Shown one piece after another: positions 57,327 through 64,000 of a stretch of DNA of 64,000 nt (positions are counted from its first letter, which is position 1; each line of letters starts with the position of its first letter). The DNA is from Oryzias latipes (lineage: Eukaryota > Chordata > Actinopteri > Beloniformes > Adrianichthyidae). The DNA lies in the NCBI RefSeq assembly GCF_002234675.1, contig NC_019859.2, positions 17,454,311-17,518,310 on the forward strand. Reading direction: 5' to 3'. Under the pieces are notes generated by a model. It was not told where the DNA came from. It saw only the letters and a program-made list of their open reading frames with translations, and did not search any database. The position numbers and the translations under genes were made by a program.

Positions 57327-58410
57327 ATGAAGAACGCGGGGCAGGAGGCTCCGCCGTTGTTTATTCAAACACGTAACTTTGCTGCAAACAAAATAGTTCC
57401 CAACAAGAAAATGAAGTGATATTCACGCAAATCTAACAGCGCGCGTTCATGTTTGGTGTTACAGAGTGACTGAGAACAGTAATCCCCCCCCCCAACACAA
57501 AATCCTCCGTTGGGCGGCCGTGTCGCGCACTCAAGAATGCACGCAGCTTGTAATGGAAATGAATACAATGGAAATGAATAATTAGAACGCAGCAAATATG
57601 TCGTATTTCCTCGCAAGACACAAACTTATGTAGGATGAGGACATGTGTGTTTCTGAAACAGCGCACGTGCCGCGTGCTTCTCTGAGACAGTGACAGCCGC
57701 GGGCGCGCGCAGGCGGGTGCGACGAGGAGAGAAGAAGAGTGATAAAAGGTTTCCCATATAGAAACTATGGAAGCGATTATGTAGCATATATAAAAAGCAA
57801 AGTCAAAACCAGAAATGCTTTTAATTTTCAAAATGAAGCTGCATTTTTTGACTCAAAAATAAAATGAAAAAGCAATATTTCAAAATGCTTTTTCATTTCT
57901 TTCCTCAACACAGCTTATTCTGTCACTTAATTAAAATTAAAATGAAAATGGTATTTGACATTTCATTTTCAAGACGTTCTCTGGTAAATGTGTAGCATAA
58001 TTCATTGGACCTCATTTTGATGACCTCATCACCGCGTTGATGCGGTTATCGTCACAGCCCTAGATCTAACATAACTTTTTTTAAGCAAAAAATGACAAAT
58101 GTTTCTATTTGTACATAAACTCAATTAAAAAGGTGTTCAAATCAGAAATATACATTTCTAATTATTACTGAAACGTCCACATGCAAATTTGTTTTTTAAA
58201 AATGAGACAAAAATGTGTTTTGAGTAAATAATAGGAATTCGTTGATTTGAAAAACCTAGTTTTTCTATTTTTTTCAAATGTGTAATAATTACTGGTGATG
58301 GTTTTCTCATGCGTTTATTAATAAATTGTATGAGTATTTGGCAAAAACCTTAAGTTGGTTTCAGGCTTGAAGTATCCAGTAGAAACAAGAAAATCTATCG
58401 TTTTTTGACT

Positions 58411-58418
58411 TAAATAAA
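58411..58418 (+). terminator. Stop and AATAAA shared by antisense frames
   Basis: taaataaaat: the TAA of an antisense frame ending NKKIYRFLT overlaps AATAAA. The gag-like fossils of the left array end at the same sequence. A polyadenylation role for a convergent transcript is inferred. Confidence 0.35.
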
Positions 58419-58624
58419 ATGTTGATTTCTTTAAATGAGCTAATAATATCATAAAAGAGAACAAAAACTGTAGGTCAATCTTTTCTTTGAATTATTATTT
58501 AATTATTTTCTATTTTGTTTTTGTTTTGTTTTTAGATTTCTTTTTTTTAATGCACATTTGATTGAAAAATAACATCACCGACTCATCTGTTCACACACAA
58601 CAAGCAGGAGTCAAACTTACAATT

Positions 58625-59182
58625 TTAGTTGGAACCGTAAGTTCTCAGGAGGCGGCGCCTCTCCTCCTCGTTCCGCGCCAATGGGAGCAGCCTCCTCAGA
58701 AGAACCTGACGACAGAATAAAAAACAATATTTGACTTCACAAGGAAAAACTTCAGACAATCTGCGTGTATAAAATTGTTTAAATAAGAAAATGACGTGAA
58801 ATTTTAAACGTTGGGCTTACACAAAGCATTTCTACATAGGTCAGTGTAATAGACGGGAAAAGTTTAATGATGAAAACTCTAAAAAGGCTAAAATGTGTCT
58901 GTTTTCATTTGAAATCAATTTTAAAAGAGTATTTGTAACTATAAATTGTACTTCTTTGAAAAAAAATCGTGGAGAAATGAGGTGTGTCGTATGTGAGAAA
59001 GATGACATGTTTTTGAGCAAACACTTTGAACTCACCCGATTTTCCCACGCGATTCTTTGGTCGCGCCTCGCCCGAAGTATGGCGGAGTGCCAGAATAGGG
59101 GCCTGGGGACAGGGTTGGGGGAAGGTTGGGGGTTATCTTCCTGGGGGGGTCGGGGTGGTGGTGGGGGATTTTGATTTTCCAT
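58625..59182 (-). CDS. Small proline-rich protein, right-array gene R1 (exons 59036-59182 and 58625-58705)
   Basis: The cassette exon has 49 codons (MENQN, five prolines, RPPQEDN, VPRPLFWHS, then ILRARRDQRIAWENR). It ends in phase 0 before gtgagttc. The terminal exon has 26 codons plus TAA (LLRRLLPLARNEEERRRLL, ending YGSN). The predicted protein is 75 aa. Acceptors (tgcag, gtcgtcag) and donors are intact. It differs from left-array proteins at many residues but keeps the RPL.WH and LLPLARNEE motifs, which suggests constraint on the protein. The 5' exon donor follows 59,378. Confidence 0.5.
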
Positions 59183-59378
59183 TTCTTCGTTTATTCTGCA
59201 AAAATGCATGAAACGGTTAACGTTGAAGTATCTACAAGCTGAGTGGTTAGCTTACATTTTATTGTACAATGGGCAAAGAAAAAAAACACTGAAAGCATAT
59301 TTATCTAACAAACAATGTATCTAACTATAGTTTGTTTCCACACACAACAAATTGTAATATCAAGACAAATGTCTCACC

Positions 59379-59650
59379 TTGACGGGGTTCTCTTCTGTGA
59401 TTTGCGTCCGTTAGTTTGAAAAGAAAACAAATATATTGTTAGCATTGTCGTTATTAATTGTAACTATGGATGTCACATCCAGCAAAATTATATCTATTGT
59501 AATGATCCGGCCGGACCGTCACTTTAGTGGGGTAGCGAAAGCCAACTGCTCATTTGGATGGCTTCGTTGGAGAGCTGTCCGTTCCCCATACACCGCACGA
59601 CCCCGGACAGTCTCAAGCAGAATAAACAGGAGGAGAGACAATGTTAGCTT
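59379..59650 (-). promoter_or_regulatory. 5' exon and upstream region of R1
   Basis: On the minus strand the 5' exon ends gtcaag before gtgaga at 59,378. Upstream lie gggaacggacagctctcc, a ggtccggccggatc palindrome region and, beyond, the GC-rich block. The same region stands at 62,745-63,008. In the left array all of it upstream of gacaatgctaac is replaced by the gag-like fossil. Promoter role inferred. Confidence 0.35.
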
Positions 59651-59659
59651 TTAAGCAAC

Positions 59660-60555
59660 AAGCCGTAAGCAGTAATACCCCCCCAACACAAAATCCTCCG
59701 GCGGGCGGCCGTGTCGCCCACTCAAGAATGCACGCAGCTTGTAATGGAAATGAATACAATGGAAATGAATAATTAGAACGCAGCAAATTTGTCGTATTTC
59801 CTTGCAAGACACAAACTTATGTAGAATGAGGACATGTGTGTTTCTGAAACAGCGCACGTGCCGCATGCTTCTGAGACAGTGACAGCCGCGGGCGCGCGCA
59901 GGCGGGTGCGACGAGGAGAGAGAAGAGTGATAAAAGGTTTCCCATATAGAAACTATGGAAGCGATTATGTATCATATATAAAACGCAAAGTCAAAACCAG
60001 AAATGCTTTTTAATTTTCAAAATGAAGCTGCATTTTTTGACTCAAAAATTAAGTGAAAAAGCAATCCACCAAAATGCTTTTTCATTTCTTTCCTCACACA
60101 TTCTGTCATTAATTAAATTGAAAATGGTATTTGACATTTCATTTTAAAAAAGGTCCATGGTAAATGTGTACCAAAATTCATTTAGAAATGTCTAATTTGA
60201 CAGTTAAAATGGACCTCATTTTGATGACCTCATCACCGCGGTGATGCGGTTATCGTCACAGCCCTAGATCTAACATAACTTTTTTAAGCAAAAAATGACA
60301 AATGTTTCTATTCAAAAAAATGAAAAATGTTTCTATTTGTACATAAACTCAATTAAAAAGGTGTTCAAATCAGAAGTATACATTTCTAATTATTACTGAA
60401 ACGTCCACATGCATATTTGTTTTTTAAAAATGAGACAAAAATGTGTTTTTGAGTAAATAATAGGAATTCGTTGATTTGAAAAGCCTAGTTTTTCTATTTT
60501 TTTCAAATGTGTAATAATTACTGGTGATGGTTTTCTCATGCGTTTATTAATAAAC
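59660..60555. repeat. GC-rich/hAT-terminus block, right-array copy 1
   Basis: Homologous to 57,480-58,323 and 20,134-21,270. A second copy of the right array spans 63,015-63,925. In each case it lies between the upstream region of one gene and the terminal exon of the next. Confidence 0.8.
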
Positions 60556-60563
60556 TTACCATT

Positions 60564-61139
60564 TTAGTTAGGACCGTAAATTCTCAGGAGGCGGCGCCTC
60601 TCCTCATTTCTCGCTAAAGGTAACAGCCTCCTTAACAGAAACTGACGACAGAATAAAAAACAATATTTGACTTCACAAGGAAAAACTTCAGACAATCTGC
60701 GTGTATAAAATTGTTTAAATAAGAAAATGACGTGAAATTTTAAACGTTGGGCCTACACAAAGCATTTCTACATAGGTCAGTGTAATAGACGGGAAAAGTT
60801 TAATGATGAAAACTCTAAAAAGGCTAAAATGTGTCTGTTTTCATTTGAAATCAATTTTAAAAGAGTATTTGTAACTATAAATTGTACTTCTTTGAAAAAA
60901 AATCGTGGAGAAATGAGGTGTGTCGTATGTGAGAATCGTACCTGATTCTCCCAATTGACTCTACGGGCCTCCTTTGCTCTGGCATTTGCTGTGTGCCAGA
61001 CCAATTGTCCGGGCCCACGATTTGCAGCAGGTTGGGGGTTCCTCTGCCGTGGTTGGGGGTTGTTTTGCTGGGGAGGGGGGAGGGGGGGTTGTTTTCCTGG
61101 GGGGGGGGGGGGTTGCTGGGGGGGATTTTCATTGTCCAT
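60564..61139 (-). CDS. Small proline-rich protein, right-array gene R2 (exons 60942-61139 and 60564-60641)
   Basis: The cassette exon has 66 codons: MDNENPPQQ, Pro runs, GKQPPLPPPQQNNPQP, NRGPGQLVWH, then TANARAKEARRVNWENQ, ending CAG|gtacga in phase 0. The terminal exon has 25 codons plus TAA (LLPLARNEERRR, ending YGPN). The predicted protein is 91 aa. It is the most divergent open member yet keeps frame, donor and motifs. The usual acceptor reads ttgccg here, so the first coding exon may instead use the acag nine bases further on, still before the ATG. R2 is the only member with a Gln/Pro-rich rather than pure Pro N-terminus. Confidence 0.5.
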
Positions 61140-61261
61140 TTTTTTCTGTTAATTCGGCAAAAATACATGAAACGGTCAACGTTGAAGTACCTACAAGCTG
61201 AGTGGTTAGATTACATTTTATTGTACAATGGGCAAAGAAAAAAAACACTGAAAGCATATTT

Positions 61262-62659
61262 ATCTAACAAACAATTTATCTAACTATAGTTTGTTTCCAC
61301 ACACAACAAATTGTAATAATAAAACAAATAGTACCTCACCTGGATGGTTTTCTTCTGTGATTTGCGTCCGTTAGTTTGAAAAGAAAACAAATCTATTGTT
61401 AGCATAGCATTGTGGTTATTAATTGTAACTATGGATGTCACATCCAGCAAAATTATATCTATCTATATTTATTAGGGGTGTAACAATAAGCTAAAAATCT
61501 CAATAATTTGGTTGGATTCACTTCAGAGTTCGGTTCCATACGGTTCGGTCGGTACGGGCCACGGCTGTTAACAAATCCGCTTGATATAGAAGTTACTATT
61601 TGTGAACCATAAATCTTAACTATTTCTATTTTCCATCTAACAATGGTGGAGAAATGAGGTGTGTCGTATGTGAGAAAGATGTGTTTTAGAGCAAACACTT
61701 TCAACTGACCTGATTGTCGCTGGCGATTCTGCGGTCCCGCGATTCACATCGGCGTGCCAGACCAGGGGCCTGGGCCCACGGCTGGGTGCAGGTTGGGGGT
61801 TCCTTGGGTGGGGTGGGGGTGGGGGATTTTGATTTTCCATTTCTTTGTTAATTCTGCAAAAATACATGAAACGGTTAACGTTGAAGTACCTACAAGCTGA
61901 GTGGTTAGCTTACATTTTATTGTACAATGGGCAAAGAAAAAAAACACTGAAAGCATATTTATCTAACAAACAATTTATCTAACTATAGTTTGTTTCCACA
62001 CACAACAAATTGTAATAATAAAACAAATAGTACCTCACCTGGATGGTTTTCTTCTGTGATTTGCGTCCGTTAGTTTGAAAAGAAAACAAATCTATTGTTA
62101 GCATAGCATTGTGGTTATTAATTGTAACTATGGATGTCACATCCAGCAAAATTATATCTATCTATATTTATTAGGGGTGTAACAATAAGCTAAAAATCTC
62201 AATAATTTGGTTGGATTCACTTCAGAGTTCGGTTCCATACGGTTCGGTCGGTACGGGCCACGGCTGTTAACAAATCCGCTTGATATAGAAGTTACTATTT
62301 GTGAACCATAAATCTTAACTATTTCTATTTTCCATCTAACAATGGTGGAGAAATGAGGTGTGTCGTATGTGAGAAAGATGTGTTTTAGAGCAAACACTTT
62401 CAACTGACCTGATTGTCGCTGGCGATTCTGCGGTCCCGCGATTCACATCGGCGTGCCAGACCAGGGGCCTGGGCCCACGGCTGGGTGCAGGTTGGGGGTT
62501 CCTTGGGTGGGGTGGGGGTGGGGGATTTTGATTTTCCATTTCTTTGTTAATTCTGCAAAAATACATGAAACGGTTAACGTTGAAGTACCTACAAGCTGAG
62601 TGGTTAGCTTACATTTTATTGTACAATGGGCAAAGAAAAAAAACACTGAAAGCATATTT
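61262..62659. repeat. 699 bp tandem duplication in the right array
   Basis: 61,262-61,960 and 61,961-62,659 appear identical. Each contains a cassette exon (61,710-61,853 and 62,409-62,552, minus) and a taggggtgtaacaata hAT-like terminus. There is no terminal exon of its own. The cassettes lack seven bases in the helix-coding part, so the frame leaves the conserved one after HADVNR. Confidence 0.9.
61481..61575. mobile_element. hAT-like terminus in the cassette 3' flank
   Basis: taggggtgtaacaataag followed by cggttcggtcggtacggg is the common end of fish hAT elements. It replaces the flank that in other units leads to the terminal exon, and it is repeated at 62,180. Confidence 0.45.
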
Positions 62660-63925
62660 ATCTAACAAACAATGTATCTAACTATAGTTTGTTTCCACAC
62701 ACAACAAATTGTAATATCAAGACAAATGTCTCACCTTGACGGGGTTCTCTTCTGTGATTTGCGTCCGTTAGTTTGAAAAGAAAACAAATATATTGTTAGC
62801 ATTGTCGTTATTAATTGTAACTATGGATGTCACATCCAGCAAAATTATATCTATTTTAATGATCCGGCCGGACCGTCACTTTAGTGGGGTAGCGAAAGCC
62901 AACTGCTCATTTGGATGGCTTCGTTGGAGAGCTGTCCGTTCCCCATACACCGCACGACCCCGGACAGTCTCAAGCAGAATAAACAGGAGGAGAGACAATG
63001 TTAGCTTTTAAGCAACAAGCCGTAAGCAGTAATACCCCCCCAACACAAAATCCTCCGGCGGGCGGCCGTGTCGCGCACTCAAGAATGCACGCAGCCTGTA
63101 ATGGAAATGAATACAATGGAAATGAATAATTAGAACGCAGCAAATTTGTCGTATTTCCTTGCAAGACACAAACTTATGTAGAATGAGGACATGTGTGTTT
63201 CTGAAACAGCGCACGTGCCGCATGCTTCTGAGACAGTGACAGCCGCGGGCGCGCGCAGGCGGGTGCGACGAGGAGAGAAGAAGAGTGATAAAAGGTTTCC
63301 CATATAGAAACTATGGAAGCGATTATGTATCATATATAAAACACAAAGTCAAAACCAGAAATGCTTTTTAATTTTCAAAATGAAGCTGCATTTTTTGACT
63401 CAAAAATTAAGTGAAAAAGCAATCCACCAAAATGCTTTTTCATTTCTTTCCTCAACACAGCTTCAGTCACTTAATTAAATTGAAAATGGTATTTGACATT
63501 TCATTTTAAAAAAGGTCCATGGTAAATGTGTACCAAAATTCATTTAGAAATGTCTAATTTGACAGTTAAAATGGACCTCATTTTGATGACCTCATCACCG
63601 CGGTGATGCGGTTATCGTCACAGCCCTAGATCTAACATAACTTTTTTAAGCAAAAAATGACAAATGTTTCTATTCAAAAAAATGAAAAATGTTTCTATTT
63701 GTACATAAACTCAATTAAAAAGGTGTTCAAATCAGAAGTATACATTTCTAATTATTACTGAAACGTCCACATGCATATTTGTTTTTTAAAAATGAGACAA
63801 AAATGTGTTTTTGAGTAAATAATAGGAATTCGTTGATTTGAAAAGCCTAGTTTTTCTATTTTTTTCAAATGTGTAATAATTACTGGTGATGGTTTTCTCA
63901 TGCGTTTATTAATAAACTTACCATT

Positions 63926-64000
63926 TTAGTTAGGACCGTAAATTCTCAGGAGGCGGCGCCTCTCCTCATTTCTCGCTAAAGGTAACAGCCTCCTTAACAG
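63926..64000 (-). CDS. Terminal exon of right-array gene R5 (cut by window end)
   Basis: 75 of 78 bases of a terminal exon identical to that of R2 as far as visible, from the TAA inward. The acceptor lies beyond the window. The upstream exons are outside. Confidence 0.55.
   Translation of the reverse strand: MLRRLLPLARNEERRRLLRIYGPN

Larger units (their letters stand above)
55825..58323. repeat. Right arm of the large inverted repeat
   Basis: Reverse complement of 20,134-23,395. Segment order inward to outward: AT-rich satellite, terminal-exon relative, L1 fragment, LTR-like piece, GC-rich block, hAT-like terminus. It ends at catgcgtttattaataaa. It lacks the 756 bp hAT insertion and keeps the empty site. 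Confidence 0.85.
58325..64000. repeat. Right array of the small gene family, minus strand, 3.36 kb unit
   Basis: Terminal exons at 58,625, 60,564 and 63,926 define the units, and the last two are 3,362 bp apart. Each unit has a terminal exon, a cassette exon, a 5' exon, a 5' flanking region and the GC-rich/hAT-terminus block. No gag-like fossil is present. Coding changes relative to the left array are frequent, so this array is older or separately evolved. Confidence 0.85.

Noticed and set aside
58625-59182. Small genes as the N-terminus of a Harbinger transposase (Arg-rich run after LL repeats)
   Set aside because: The resemblance is only a run of Arg and Leu. No transposase core lies nearby, and the true Harbinger start in this window (47,345) is different.
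59436-59654. 72-codon plus-strand frame (also 62,793-63,011)
   Set aside because: It is antisense to the 5' region of the small genes and has no splice context or homologue. It repeats only because the unit repeats.
1-64000. Giant virus-transposon fusion such as Teratorn, or a Polinton
   Set aside because: No capsid, DNA polymerase, packaging ATPase, protease set or herpesvirus-like gene is visible. Coding content is LINE, LTR-element and host exons.

Overview
The window is vertebrate nuclear DNA, most probably from a teleost fish. It has GT-AG introns, host exons that read as LEDGF/p75 (psip1) and p115 (uso1), a tRNA-derived SINE, and fish-type Tc1, hAT, PIF/Harbinger, L1-like and Ty3/gypsy sequences. 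Nothing suggests a prokaryote or a free virus. The species cannot be named from the sequence.

Layout. (1) 1-20,057: a tandem array of 10 complete units plus two partial ones, mostly 1.78-1.82 kb and up to 2.7 kb. Each unit holds a small spliced gene: a short 5' exon, one to five proline-rich cassettes that each carry their own ATG and splice sites, and a shared terminal exon of 26 codons. Each unit also holds an antisense gag-like fossil. (2) 20,134-23,395: a composite left arm. (3) 23,400-55,820: a central block with fragments of two host genes. These are ten psip1 exons, including the integrase-binding domain, and seven uso1 exons, five of which lie in an 8.3 kb direct tandem duplication. 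The block is filled with LINE, Tc1, hAT, SINE, Harbinger and LTR-element debris. (4) 55,825-58,323: a right arm that is an inverted copy of the left arm. (5) 58,325-64,000: a second array of the same small gene family on the opposite strand, with a 3.36 kb unit.

The window therefore resembles a large inverted structure: array, arm, host-gene cargo, inverted arm, inverted array. The arms differ by a clean 756 bp hAT insertion with an 8 bp target duplication, and the right arm keeps the empty site. The host genes in the cargo are incomplete. psip1 lacks its PWWP end and uso1 lacks its 5' exons. Two genes that are unlinked in human lie here within about 7 kb of each other.

The most promising undescribed object is the small gene family itself. 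Its terminal exon is conserved at protein level between the left and right arrays despite synonymous changes. Its proline-rich cassette has been duplicated up to five times within one unit, in a phase that fits alternative rather than serial use. I do not recognise the protein. Six two-exon models look open: four in the left array and two in the right. Most other cassettes differ in the length of C-tracts that set the reading frame.
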